Origin: Toxotes chatareus
Taxonomy: Eukaryota; Chordata; Actinopteri; Toxotidae
Assembly (NCBI GenBank): GCA_016801885.1
Contig: CM028882.1
Coordinates: 2,542,001-2,606,000, forward strand
Reading direction: 5' to 3'
Length of the DNA: 64,000 nt
Below, piece after piece: positions 34,482-45,239 of this stretch (the stretch's first letter is position 1; each line of letters opens with the position of its first letter). Under the pieces are notes generated by a model that had not been told where the DNA came from, did no database searches, and saw only the letters and a program-made list of their open reading frames with translations. A program made the position numbers and the translations under genes.

Positions 34482-37400
34482 GTAGCTGCATCTGACTGAG
34501 TGGGACTCCAGCTTGGATGAGGCCATGGCCAGTGTGGAGCTCAGGTACGCCCCCTGCTGCATGTGGAAGTGCTGTAAGATGTTTTAACTTCCAGGGTTTG
34601 ATGCCTAGTACCTATGGCTGTGGCTGAGTGTGTTTCTTTGTGTGTTGTGCAGGATGGAGGAGCTGCTGATCCAGAGAACCATGAGGATGCATGTTGGCCA
34701 ATACTGCTCAGTGTTTCTACACTGAAGGATTCATCTGTGTACGCTCCCAGCAACTGTGTGTGTACTGCATCAGAGTGGAAGACCTGGGGAGAAGAACCTC
34801 AAGCACTCATCAATCACAGTGGTCACGTGACTGTAGGCCTGCTGAAGCAGGGATGGAACCACTGTCTCTCAACGCTTCAGCTTCAAAAGATGGATACTGC
34901 ATCGAGCATAACATCAGTAGCTGTGCAGGATGGAGGAGCTGCTCAAGAGGACAATGAGAAGATGCAACTTTGCCAATGTTGCTCAATGTTTCTGCATTGA
35001 AGGACTCAGTTGTATCTTGCTTTTTTTTTTTTTTTTTGTGTGTGTGTTTCTTTGTGTCCAGCAGGTGGCTGCATCTGGCTGAGTGGGGCTCCAGCTTGGG
35101 TGAGGCTGTGGCCAGTGTGGAGTCCAGGTAGCCCTGTTGCAAAATCTTAAAAAAAAAAAAAAAAAAAAAGACTTTTGATCAGATTAGTATCCAAAGTCAG
35201 GTGTTTTTTTTCTTTGCTGCAGGTGGGTGGAGCTGATCCAGAGGACCCTTTGAGAGCAGGTGTGTGAAGGCCACATGGTGCAGTGTTTCTACCCATATGC
35301 ATACATCCACGTCTGAGTGTGATAATGTGTCTATATTAAAATCAGAAGGAAGGCAGTGCCTGCTTTTATCTTTAATGCACTTTAGATGGGGCTTAGTTCA
35401 GTTCTGGGGGGGAGCTCAGGTAAAGCTCCTGCTGCAGCTGGAAGTGAAGCAGAATATTACAAGTTCAACCATGGACCTGATTAGTATCCAAAACCAATGG
35501 GTTTGTGTTTTTCAGCAGGAGGGAGGAGCTGAGTGAGAGGACCATTTGAGACCAGGTGAGCAAGAGACACATTGTAGTCTTTCTACACTTATGCATGCAC
35601 TAATTTTACTGTGTGTGAGAGAGAGAGAGAGTGTTGTAGGTGTATGTGGGGTGGAGCCAGTGAAGGTGCTGCCGGTGAGGGTAGAGCGCCATCCTGTGGC
35701 AGTGAGGGACACACTGCAACTGTTGTGTGTTGTCAGAGATCTTTGTGGTAAGTGGATTTAAAAAAAAAAAAAAATCAAGGACTGTTTCAAAGGTGCTTTG
35801 TGTGCTGATGCTTCCTGGTTGTGTTTCTCTTGCAGGATGGCAGAGCTTATTGGGAGGGCCCAGAGAGACCAGGTGAGATGTTGCCTGTTGGTTAACATTG
35901 TTTATTGTTTCTACACATGCATGCATTAATTTCTGTCTGTCTTTAGCAGGTAGCTGCATCTGACTGAGTGAGACTCCGTCTTGGATGAGGCCATGGCCAG
36001 TGTGGAGCTCAGGTACGCCCCCTGCTGCATGTGGAAGTGCTGTAAGATGTTTTAACTTCCAGGGTTTGATGCCTAGTACCTATGACTAATGTTGAGTGTG
36101 TTTCTTTGTGTGTTGTGCAGGATGGAGGAGCTGCTGATCCAGAGAACCATGAGGATGCATGTTGGCCAATACTGCTCAGTGTTTTTACACTGAAGGATTC
36201 ATCTGTGTACGCTCCCAGCAACTGTGTGTGTACTGCATCAGAGTGGAAGACCTGGGGAGAAGAACCTCAAGCACTCATCAGTCACAGTGGTCACGTGACT
36301 GTAGGCCTGCTGAAGCAGGGATGGAACCACTGTCTCTCAACGCTTCAGCTTCAAAAGATGGATACTGCATCGAGCATAACATCAGTAGCTGTGCAGGATG
36401 GAGGAGCTGCTCAAGAGGACAATGAGAAGATGCAACTTTGCCAATGTTGCTCAATGTTTCTGCATTGAAGGACTCAGTTGTATCTTACTGTTTTTTTTTT
36501 TTTTTTTTTGTGTGTGTGTTTCTTTGTGTCCAGCAGGTGGCTGCATCTGGCTGAGTGGGGCTCCAGCTTGGGTGAGGCTGTGGCCAGTGTGGAGTCCAGG
36601 TAGCCCTGTTGCAAAATCTTAAAAAAAAAAAAAAAAAGACTTTTGATCAGATTAGTATCCAAAATCAGATTGTGTTTTTTTTCTTTGCTGCAGGTGGGTG
36701 GAGCTGATCCAGAGGACCCTTTGAGAGCAGGTGTGTGAAGGCCACATGGTGCAGTGTTTCTACCCATATGCATACATCCACGTCTGAGTGTGATAATGTG
36801 TCTATATTAAAATCAGAAGGAAGGCAGTGCCTGCTTTTATCTTTAATGCACTTTAGATGGGGCTTAGTTCAGTTCTGGGGGGAGCTCAGGTAAAGCTCCT
36901 GCTGCAGCTGGAAGTGAAGCAGAATATTACAAATTCAACCAACGACCTGATTAGTATCCAAAACCAATGGGTTTGTGTTTTTCAGCAGGAGGGAGGAGCT
37001 GAGTGAGAGGACCATTTGAGACCAGGTGAGCAAGAGACACATTGTAGTCTTTCTACACTTATGCATGCACTAATTTTACTGTGTGTGAGAGAGAGAGTGT
37101 TGTAGGTGTATGTGGGGTGGAGCCAGTGAAGGTGCTGCCGGTGAGGATAGAGCACCATCCTGTGGCAGTGAGGGACACACTGCAACTGTTGTGTGTTGTC
37201 AGAGATCTTTGTGGTAAGTGGATTTAAAAAAAAAAAAAAATCAAGGACTGTTTCAAAGGTGCTTTGTGTGCTGATGCTTCCTGGTTGTGTTTCTCTTGCA
37301 GGATGGCAGAGCTTATTGGGAGGGCCCAGAGAGACCAGGTGAGATGTTGCCTGTTGGTTAACATTGTTTATTGTTTCTACACATGCATGCATTAATTTCT

Positions 37401-38900
37401 GTCTGTCTTTAGCAGGTAGCTGCATCTGACTGAGTGAGACTCCGTCTTGGATGAGGCCATGGCCAGTGTGGAGCTCAGGTACGCCCCCTGCTGCATGTGG
37501 AAGTGCTGTAAGATGTTTTAACTTCCAGGGTTTGATGCCTAGTACCTATGACTAATGTTGAGTGTGTTTCTTTGTGTGTTGTGCAGGATGGAGGAGGTGC
37601 TGATCCAGAGAACCATGAGGATGCATGTTGGCCAATACTGCTCAGTGTTTCTACACTGAAGGATTCATCTGTGTACGCTCCCAGCAACTGTGTGTGTACT
37701 GCATCAGAGTGGAAGACCTGGGGAGAAGAACCTCAAGCACTCATCAATCACAGTGGTCACGTGACTGTAGGCCTGCTGAAGCAGGGATGGAACCACTGTC
37801 TCTCAACGCTTCAGCTTCAAAAGATGGATACTGCATCGAGCATAACATCAGTAGCTGTGCAGGATGGAGGAGCTGCTCAAGAGGACAATGAGAAGATGCA
37901 ACTTTGCCAATATTGCTCAATGTTTCTGCATTGAAGGACTCAGTTGTATCTTGCTGTTTTGTTTTTTTTTGTGTGTGTGTTCCTTTGTGTCCAGCAGGTG
38001 GCTGCATCTGGCTGAGTGGGGCTCCAGCTCGGATGAGGCTGTGGCCAATGTAGAGCTCAGGTAGCCCTGTTGCAAAATCTTAAAAAAAAAAAAAAGTTTT
38101 GATCAGATTAGTATCCAAAGTCAGATTGTGTTTTTATTTTTTTTTTTTTTGCTGCAGGTGGGTGGAGCTGATCCAGAGGACTCTTTGAGAGCAGGTGCAT
38201 GAAAGCTGCATTCTACAGTGTATTTATCAGCATGCATGCATCCATGTCTGAGTGTGAGAATGTGTCTATTAAAATCAGAAAGAAGGAAGTTCCTGCTTTT
38301 GTCTTTAATGTGCTTTAGATGGGGCTTAGATCAGTCCTTGTGAGGGGGGGGGGGGCACTTGGGTCTTTTTATTTTCAGGCTGTTGCATCAGTATGTGGAA
38401 GCACATTATGCAGCTGTGATCCGGACACAACTGTATATGTGTGGAAGCCTATCAGCAGATAGTGTTGGAAGTACAGGCTGTATTGTGTAGTTTAGTATTG
38501 TCAGGCTTAGTTGTGGGTATTTGTCACTATATGGTTGGCACTGGGGTCAGTGTGGGTTTAGTGTGTGTGTGTGTGAGTGTGAGAGAGAGAGTCATAATTG
38601 GTGCTTGATGTAGAAGAAAGCTTAAGCATGCATTAATGTCTCCTTGTTTCTTTCTGTGTGCGGCTGCTTCTGGCTGAGTGGAGATCCAACTTTGAGGCCA
38701 TGGACAGTGTGGAGCTCAGGTAAAGCTCCTGCTGCAGCTGGAAGTGAAGCAGAATATTACAAATTCAACCAACGACCTGATTAGTATCCAAAACCAATGG
38801 GTTTGTGTTTTTCAGCAGGAGGGAGGAGCTGAGTGAGAGGACCATTTGAGACCAGGTGAGCAAGAGACACATTGTAGTCTTTCTACACTTATGCATGCAC
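34482..38900 (+). repeat. Three tandem 1.47-kb units, left arm
   Basis: Unit starts (tagctgcatctgactgag) fall at about 34482, 35950 and 37416, spacings 1468 and 1466. The units are near-identical, differing mostly in homopolymers. The third diverges from about 38340, where extra sequence is inserted before the shared 3' part resumes at about 38715. Each unit carries several type A and type B exon-like modules. Confidence 0.88.
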
Positions 38901-39730
38901 TAATTTTACTGTGTGTGTGAGTGTGTGAGAGAGAGTGTTGTAGGTGTATGTGGGGTGGAGCCAGTGAAGGTGCTGCCGTTGAGGATAGAGCGCCATCCTG
39001 TGGGAGTGAGGGACACACTGCAACTGTTGTGTGTTGTCAGAGATCTTTGTGGTAAGTGGATTTAAAAATAAAAAAAAATCAAGGACTGTTTCAAAGGTGC
39101 TTTGTGTGCTGATGCTTCCTGGTTGTGTTTCTCTTGCAGGATGGCAGAGCTTATTGGGAGGGCCCAGAGAGACCAGGTGAGACGTTGCCTGTTGGTTAAC
39201 ATTGTTTAGTGTTTCTACACATATGCATGCATTACTTTTGTGTGTGTGTGTCTCTGAGTGTGTGAGCGTTGGCTGTGCAGGCCTGTCTTCAACTCAGGTT
39301 AGATGGGCTTTGTTCTGTATCCAGGTGCATTGGAGTTTGGGTCTGGTTGAGTATTGTCAGGGTTTAGTTGTGGATGGATTCAGTGTGTGTGAAAAGCATT
39401 GGGGTCGGCGCAGGTTTAGTGTTTGTGGTTGTGTCAGTGTCTGTAGGTGGAAGCATATATGCAGTTGTGATCCGGACACAACTGTGTATATGTGGAAGCC
39501 TGTGGACAGATAGTGTTGGAAGTGCAGGTTGAAGTGTGTAGCTGAGTGTTGTCAGGCTTAGTTGTGGTGGTTTTGTCAGTGTAGGTTTAGTGTGTGTGTG
39601 TTAGATGTAGTTGGCTCTGGATGTAGACGCTGTCAGTAGTTGTGTATTGTTGATGGAGCTGTGTGGCGCGGTGGTTAGGTGCTGTACTTGGGCCTGTAGG
39701 TGTGAGTCTGTGTGTGGCTGTGTTTAACAG

Positions 39731-40140
39731 GTTGATGAAGATTGATATGAAGGTCGTGGAGGAGGTCACAGTCAAAGTGGAGCTCAGGTAGGCCTCCTGC
39801 TGCATGTGGAGGTTTTTGCAAACGGTTTAAAAATGCAAGGTTAGACTTTTTCTTCCTGTGGCTCATGTTTAGTTTCTTTGTACGTTGTGCAGATGGAGCA
39901 GCTGATGGAGAGGACCACGAGAGACAAGGTGAGAGCAAGCATGTTGGTCAACATCTCTCAGTGTTTTACTTTTCAGGGTTCATGTGTGTCTCACTGTCTC
40001 TGTTTCTGTGTTCAGTTCAGGAAGCGTTGGATCAGAGGCAGTTGGTGTGTGTCCTGGGCCATGAAGAGGAAGAACTGTAAAGAGCTTTGTCTCCTGTTGG
40101 GATTGTGGACGGTGTGTTTGCAAATAAAGGCTTGATTTGT
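39731..40140 (+). other. Terminal A-B-last-exon block of the left array
   Basis: A-type exon 39731-39787 (LMKIDMKVVEEVTVKVELR), B-type 39893-39928 (only 36 nt because one G is missing after the acceptor, shifting the A-B join), and last exon 40021-40080 with the stop TAA and a poly(A) signal at 40123-40128. The same missing G occurs in the mirrored right-arm copy. Confidence 0.55.
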
Positions 40141-40259
40141 ACCCAATGGCACTTGTCTGTTTGTTGGCTGTGCTTATTTTGTGATGTACAAACTGATTTC
40201 AAGGCTGCATGGAGTTTGGAGAATGTGCCATGTTTAAACTTGGTGACTGGCTCCACACT

Positions 40260-41880
40260 TTAACATTTCACCCTTAGGTTTAGGACCTTTAGTTAATTCT
40301 TTGTTTAAACAGCTAAAGTCATGTGTGAGGTCTGTCAGAGTGTAAATGTAGATGAAAATTTTTAGACAACTAGTTAATATGCAGATGAAACAGTGCAGAC
40401 TGTGCTGTGTGGATGCCAGATTGTCAGGCTTTAAACTGGGAGCTGTTAGATGCTCCACTTAGACTTGATAGAGCTTTAAAAACTCTGTTCTTTTTTTGTT
40501 GGTTTAAACAGATCAAACCTATGTTAGAGAGCTGTGTGCTTTGGCTGTTGGCCTGTGGTGTCTGGGTGCCATAGTGTGAGAGTTTGAAGTGCAGGGTGTT
40601 GGATGCAATAGTAATATTTATGGGTAACTGTTAGCTGTACCACTTTGACTTTAGACATGAATTAAATAAGTAGATGTGTGTAATAGTTGACTTCATATGT
40701 CTGACTTGTTTGGTATGAGCACATGTATGTTAGAGTTTGGTACTGTGTCTTTTAGACTGTGCTGTGTGGACACCAGGCTGAGTTTAAACCCAGATGTGAC
40801 AAATGTTCAGTGTTCTTACACATATGCATTAATGTGTCTCTCTTTCCAGCTGGATGTGGCTGAGTGGGGCTCCAACTTGGATGAGGCCATATCCAGGGTG
40901 GAGCTCAGGTACGCCCCCTGCTGAATGTGGAAGTGTAGCAGAATGTTTAAAATAGGTTTGACTGTTTGTACCTGTATCTGATGTAGAGTGTGTTTGTCCT
41001 GTGCAGGATGGAGCAGCTGATCCAGAGGACCATGAGAAGCAAGGTGAGAGCAAACATGTTGGTCAGTGTTTCTACACATATGCATGCATTAATTTCTTTG
41101 TGTGTGTGTGTCTCTGAGTGTGCGAGCGTTGGCAGTGCAGGCTTGTCTTCAGCTCAGCACAGGTAGGCCTCCTGCTGCATGTGGAGGTTTTTGCAAACGG
41201 TTTAAAAATGCAAGGTTAGACTTTTTCTTCCTGTGGCTCATGTTTAGTTTCTTTGTACATTGTGCAGGATGGAGCAGCTGATGGAGAGGACCACGAGAGA
41301 CAAGGTGAGAGCAAGCATGTTGGTCAACATCGCTCAGTCTTTTGGTTTTTTTTACATTTCAGGGTTCATGTGTGTCTCCCTGTCTCCGTTTCTGTGTTCA
41401 ATTCAGGAAGTGTCGGGTCAGAGGCAGTTGGTGTGTGTCCTGGGCCATGAAGAGGAAGAGTTGCATCTGGGGTTGTGGAGGGTGTTTGCAAATTAAAAGC
41501 TTGACTTGTACCCAGTGGCAGCTGTCTGATTTCAAGGCTGCACAGAGACTGTCGTGTTTAATCTTGGTGACTGGCTCCACACTTTAGGTTAACATTTCAA
41601 CCTTAGGTATAGGACTTTCCTTTGTTTACAGCCATCTGTGAGGACTGTCAGAGAGTAAATGTAGTTGTAACAGTTTGAGTTTTGGCTCAATTTTGAGACA
41701 AATAGTTAATATGCAGATGAAACAGTGCAGACTGTGCTCTGTGGATGCCAGATTCTTAGGCTTTAAACTGGGAGCTGTTAGATGATCCACTTAGACTTGA
41801 TAGAGTTTTAAAAACTCTGTTCTTTTTTTGTTGGTTTAAACAGATCAAACCTATGTTAGAGAGCTGTGTGCTTCCTGTCG
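40260..41880. repeat. Partial tandem duplication of the array 3' end, left arm
   Basis: The sequence after the last exon (about 40260-40545) recurs at about 41600-41880. A further A (40850-40908), B (41007-41043), B (from 41269) and last-exon copy (from 41405, ending HLGLWRVFAN) lie between. In this copy the normal stop is replaced by a longer reading frame, and the poly(A) signal has decayed to aattaaa. Confidence 0.7.
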
Positions 41881-41905
41881 ACTTGATAGTCAAAGTGTGA
41901 TGATT

Positions 41906-41906
41906 T

Positions 41907-41938
<32 letters not shown>

Positions 41939-41940
41939 GC
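41906..41940 (+). repeat. (GTT)n microsatellite
   Basis: About eleven GTT/TGT units followed by gcagcagttgcaataaa. Mirrored as (AAC)n at about 46330-46360 in the right arm. Confidence 0.9.
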
Positions 41941-42479
41941 AGCAGTTGCAATAAAGTGGATTGGTGTCTGTGTTGTCTTTTTTTGTCTTAAGCTTGACAT
42001 GAAGCAAATAGCGGAAATAGAAAAAAATATGACTTGGGTAACCATACAGGTCTACATGTACAATGTGTGTCACACTTTACAAGTTTTTGTTGTTGTTGCA
42101 ATAAAATGGATTTGTGTCTGCGTTGTCTTTTTTTTGTCTTGATCTTGACATGTACCAAATAGGGGAAAGGACAAAAAAAAGGAAAATAGAAAAAAGATGA
42201 GTAGCTACGATACAGGTCTACATGTACAAAGTGTGTCACACTTTACAACTCAAACTCTTACAAAGTGTCACTCTCCTTAACACTCATTTGGTATTGTGTG
42301 GCACTGAGTGGGCCCATGTATGCAACTGCACATCCACAGTGTAGTGGACTTTCATGACGGAAGATTACCCCTGTTTGATTGAGTCATATGGTGTTTTGAA
42401 TGAATTCATCTTGTAGCAGAGCGCTTGTGGTTTAAACATTCTGCCAAACTCACAGATGCAGGGAAGCGCCTACCCGGGC

Positions 42480-43050
42480 TCCACTTTGACCGTGACCTCC
42501 TCCATGACTCAGTCATACCGGCCCGTTATTAATGAACTATTTTCATTTTCTATTTATAAGCAGTGTAGACGTGTAGGACCTTATGCAGGGACAATAGAGA
42601 AGAAATCAAATCAGCTTATGTGGGGCTTTCTCTGCAAATGGAATTGCTGCGTTTCTGGCTAAAGATGGAAAATGCAGCACTTAAAAAGCAAACAAGAAAA
42701 CAATCACATAAACAAACCAATCAAGTAGTAAAATATCTGAATACTAAGGTAATGGAGTAGTTAAGCCAAATGCAATAAAAGAACAAGTAATGAGGTAATT
42801 GAAGTAGTTAAAGTAATGGAGTAGTACATCAAATAAATTAAGTATTTAAGTAGTCATGACGTTAAATAAACGATAAGTAATGTAGATATGGAGTAGATAT
42901 GCAAAATATAATTTTAAAGAATTTTTTTTTTTGCTGGTGTTTGTTAGTGCTGTCGCATTCACCCACTGGGGCCCATATCACACACACTCAAAGGTATTAC
43001 ATACATTTAACATGCATTACATACATCGCACAAGCATTACATAAAGCATA
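42480..43050. other. Inner arm segment, no gene recognised
   Basis: Starts with a decayed A-type module on the minus strand (ctccactttgaccgtgacctcctcc). The rest is AT-rich with scattered gtaatg/agtaatgga repeats. Mirrored at about 45240-45830. No gene supported. Confidence 0.6.
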
Positions 43051-43057
43051 CATTTCA

Positions 43058-43135
43058 TGTGGGGATCGGCTCAGGGGTGCTGGATCACGGCTTTAAAGCC
43101 ACACCTGTCGGGCTGTGGCTGGTTCGAGACCGTTT
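43058..43135 (+). repeat. tRNA-like sequence 1 (left arm)
   Basis: A-box-like ggctcaggggtgctgg, a hairpin ggctttaaagcc at the anticodon-arm position, and a B-box ggttcgagacc. No paired acceptor stem was found, so it is tRNA-derived rather than a tRNA gene. Mirrored at about 45175-45252. Confidence 0.45.
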
Positions 43136-43437
43136 CGTCTATGGTTAAATTAGTTTTACGGTTTTTGTTCTTAAGTGCTTCATTTTAGCATGTATTTTTG
43201 CCACAGTTAATAATCGAACAGAGTAATCTGTTACATAAGTAATTGACTAAATTTGGAAAATGGCGTCGAAAAAAAAGTAATTTTATTAAAATCGGTTGTT
43301 ATTTTTTTTTCCCCCTCTCCTTCTCTATAACCCCCACCACACACAGACACACAAACCTCATAGGCATACAGACATTACATTCATTACATTTGACAAGCAT
43401 TACATACATTTACAAGCATTACATTTCATACACGTTT

Positions 43438-43506
43438 CATGTGGGGATTGAACCCCCGACCCTGTGATTGCGAAGCAACGCGCTCTACCAACTGAGCCAT
43501 GCAACC
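43438..43506 (-). repeat. tRNA-Ala(CGC)-like sequence 2 (left arm)
   Basis: The minus strand reads ggctcagttggtagagcgcg (D arm), gcttcgcaa (anticodon-loop region, CGC as in tRNA-Ala) and gggggttcaatcccc (T arm with B-box). The 7-base acceptor stem does not pair, so it is a tRNA-derived repeat. The right-arm counterpart near 44862-44900 has lost its T arm. Confidence 0.6.
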
Positions 43507-43639
43507 ACGCTTTCGGCCTCGCTCTCACCGTCTTATGAGTGAATCCCATGAGTGAGTCCAACAACGTGGGCTATACTCTAGTCTGTTGTGTTTTGGTACG
43601 CTAACATCAAAAGCTCGTAAGTGAGAGGCTGCAGCGTGA

Positions 43640-43712
43640 GCTCTGACAGCTCAGGCGGTAAGGCTGCGGGTTGGGGACCATGAGTCTCCGAGTTCGATTC
43701 TTGCTGGAAGCC
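43640..43712 (+). repeat. tRNA-like sequence 3 (left arm)
   Basis: A-box-like cagctcaggcggtaaggc, an anticodon-arm hairpin gggttggggacc (loop compatible with GGG) and T arm cgagttcgattcttg. Acceptor stem not evident. Mirrored at about 44658-44730. Confidence 0.45.
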
Positions 43713-43787
43713 ATCTCTATTTTTAAAACCACACGTCCAGGTTACCGATTGAAGAAGCTTCCGAATGCAGCGGCCAGTGCGACGGCC

Positions 43788-43864
43788 AGCGGTGGCGTAC
43801 GTGGATCGCTCGCGGTTTGAAAACCGTATTACCTCTGTAGAAGCGGGTTCGAGACCACGTCGTC
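43788..43864 (+). repeat. tRNA-like sequence 4 (left arm)
   Basis: A-box-like tggcgtacgtggatcgc, a hairpin gcggtttgaaaaccgt at the anticodon-arm position (GAA in the loop) and a B-box gggttcgagacc. Mirrored at about 44505-44582. Confidence 0.45.
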
Positions 43865-43960
43865 CACTTTGTATAAACTCTTTAACAATCAAACTTTAAT
43901 GTTTACTAAAAGCAAGTGCAATCGAAGCAATTATTTTGGTCGAAGTTTTTTGCTTTTTTA

Positions 43961-44018
43961 TTGACAATATAGCGAAAGACGGCATCGCAAGCGATGCCGT
44001 CTTTCGCTCTATTGTCAA
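43961..44018. repeat. Near-perfect 28-bp-arm hairpin at the palindrome centre
   Basis: Arms 43961-43988 and 43991-44018 pair around a 2-base AA spacer with one mismatch (43970/44009). The arm core is agcgaaagacggcatcgc. It marks the inner end of the left arm. Confidence 0.95.
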
Positions 44019-44402
44019 GCAAAACGAAAAATAAAACGTTTTTTTTTTTTTTTTGGAGGTTTTTTTTTTGAGTTTTTTTTTTTTTTACAGAGTCATTAAG
44101 AATGTACGCATCACTATACGCAGCTCGCCCAAATCGCCCCAGGGAGCCAAAATCCGAGCAGTAGGTCCGCGCAGCAAGCTGCGCGGACCTACTGCTCGGA
44201 TTTTGACTCCCTGGGGCGATTTGGGCTCGCTGCGTCCCTTGCTACTCCCCTTTACGCTTACTTCTTTTGCTTGCATAATAACAATACAGCCATAGTATTA
44301 TGCAGAAAGAAATCTTTCTTTTTTTCTTTCTTTCTTTCTCTTTCTTTCTTTCTTTCATTAATCTTTTTTTTTCTCTTTCTTTCATCATTTTTTTTTCTCT
44401 TT
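43971..44402. other. Palindrome spacer
   Basis: About 430 bp not shared between arms. It contains the second half of the first hairpin, poly(T) tracts, the 57-bp hairpin, and CTTT-rich simple repeats at about 44314-44402. The arms resume as tattgaca / tgtcattaaaaaagc on either side. Confidence 0.8.
44119..44234. repeat. 57-bp-arm hairpin at the palindrome centre
   Basis: Arms 44119-44175 and 44178-44234 pair around AA (centre gcgcagcaagctgcgc), with few mismatches (such as agctcg versus agcgag). It is GC-rich, unlike the surrounding AT-rich spacer. Overlapping open frames on both strands here are a side effect of the self-complementarity. Confidence 0.95.
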
Positions 44403-45239
44403 ATTGTCATTAAAAAAGCAAAAAACCTTTACCAAAATAAATGCTTCGCTTGCTTTTAGTAAACATTAAAGTTTGATTGTTAAAGAGTTTATACAAAGTG
44501 GACGGCGTGGTCTCGAACCCGCTTACTACAGAGGTAATACGGTTTTCAAACCGCGAGCGATCCACGTACGCCACCGCTGGCCGTCGCACTGGCCGCTCCA
44601 TTCGGAAGCTTCTTCAATCGGTAACCTGGACGTGTGGTTTTAAAAATAGAGATGGCTTCCAGCAAGAATCGAACTCGGAGACTCATGGTCCCCAACCCGC
44701 AGCCTTACCGCCTGAGCTGTCAGAGCTCACGCTGCAGCCTCTCACTTACGAGCTTTTGATGTTAGCGTACCAAAACACAACAGACTAGAGTATAGCCCAC
44801 GTTGTTGGACTCACTCATGGGATTCACTCATAAGACGGTGAGAGCGAGGCCGAAAGCGTGGTTCAGTTGGTAGAGCGCGTTGCTTCGCAATCACAGGGAG
44901 CTCGATTTGATGTTGAAATGTAATGCTTGTAAATGTATGTAATGCTTGTCAAATGTAATGAATGTAATGTCTGTACAAGGTTTGTGTGTCTGTGTGTGGT
45001 GGGGTTATAGAGAAGGAGAGGGGGGAAAAAAAAAGATTTTAATAAAATTACTTTTTTTTTCGACGCCATTTTCCAAATTTAGTCAATTACTTATGTAACA
45101 GATTACTCTGTTCGATTATTAACAAAAAATACATGCTAAAATTAAGAACAAAACCGTAAAACTAATTTAACCATAGACGAAACGGTCTCGAACCAGCCAC
45201 AGCCCGACAGGTGTGGCTTTAAAGCCGTGATCCAGCACC

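Larger units (their letters stand above)
33658..40140 (+). other. Tandem exon-module array, left arm (unrecognised gene or pseudogene)
   Basis: A candidate first exon (33658-33688, MQRKMADVEA, donor GTAAGG) is followed by many repeated exon-like modules. Type A modules are 59 nt (34486-34544, 35069-35127, later 40850-40908) and encode text like LDVAEWGSNLDEAISRVELR. Type B modules are 37 nt (34653-, 34929-, 35223-35259, 35519-35555, 35836-35872, later 41007-41043) and encode text like MEQLIQRTMRSK. A ends in phase 2 and B starts with the missing base, so A+B makes 96 nt or 32 codons. The last exon 40021-40080 encodes EALDQRQLVCVLGHEEEEL and a stop, with AATAAA at 40123. Some B copies have an in-frame TGA, two have lost the donor, and exon 1 joins out of frame, so coding status is doubtful. 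The family is not recognised. Confidence 0.55.

Noticed and set aside
34614..35000. A 128-aa frame repeated five times in both arms (also 36082, 37548, and minus strand at 50632 and 52100)
   Set aside because: It runs through type B exon-like modules and their splice sites in a different frame. It recurs only because the DNA is repeated. No domain is recognisable.
43438..43506. Functional tRNA-Ala gene
   Set aside because: D, anticodon and T arms are visible, but the acceptor stem does not pair, so it is a tRNA-derived repeat.
44053..44295. Overlapping frames on opposite strands with near-identical protein text
   Set aside because: A direct result of the 57-bp-arm hairpin; a palindrome encodes the same peptide on both strands.
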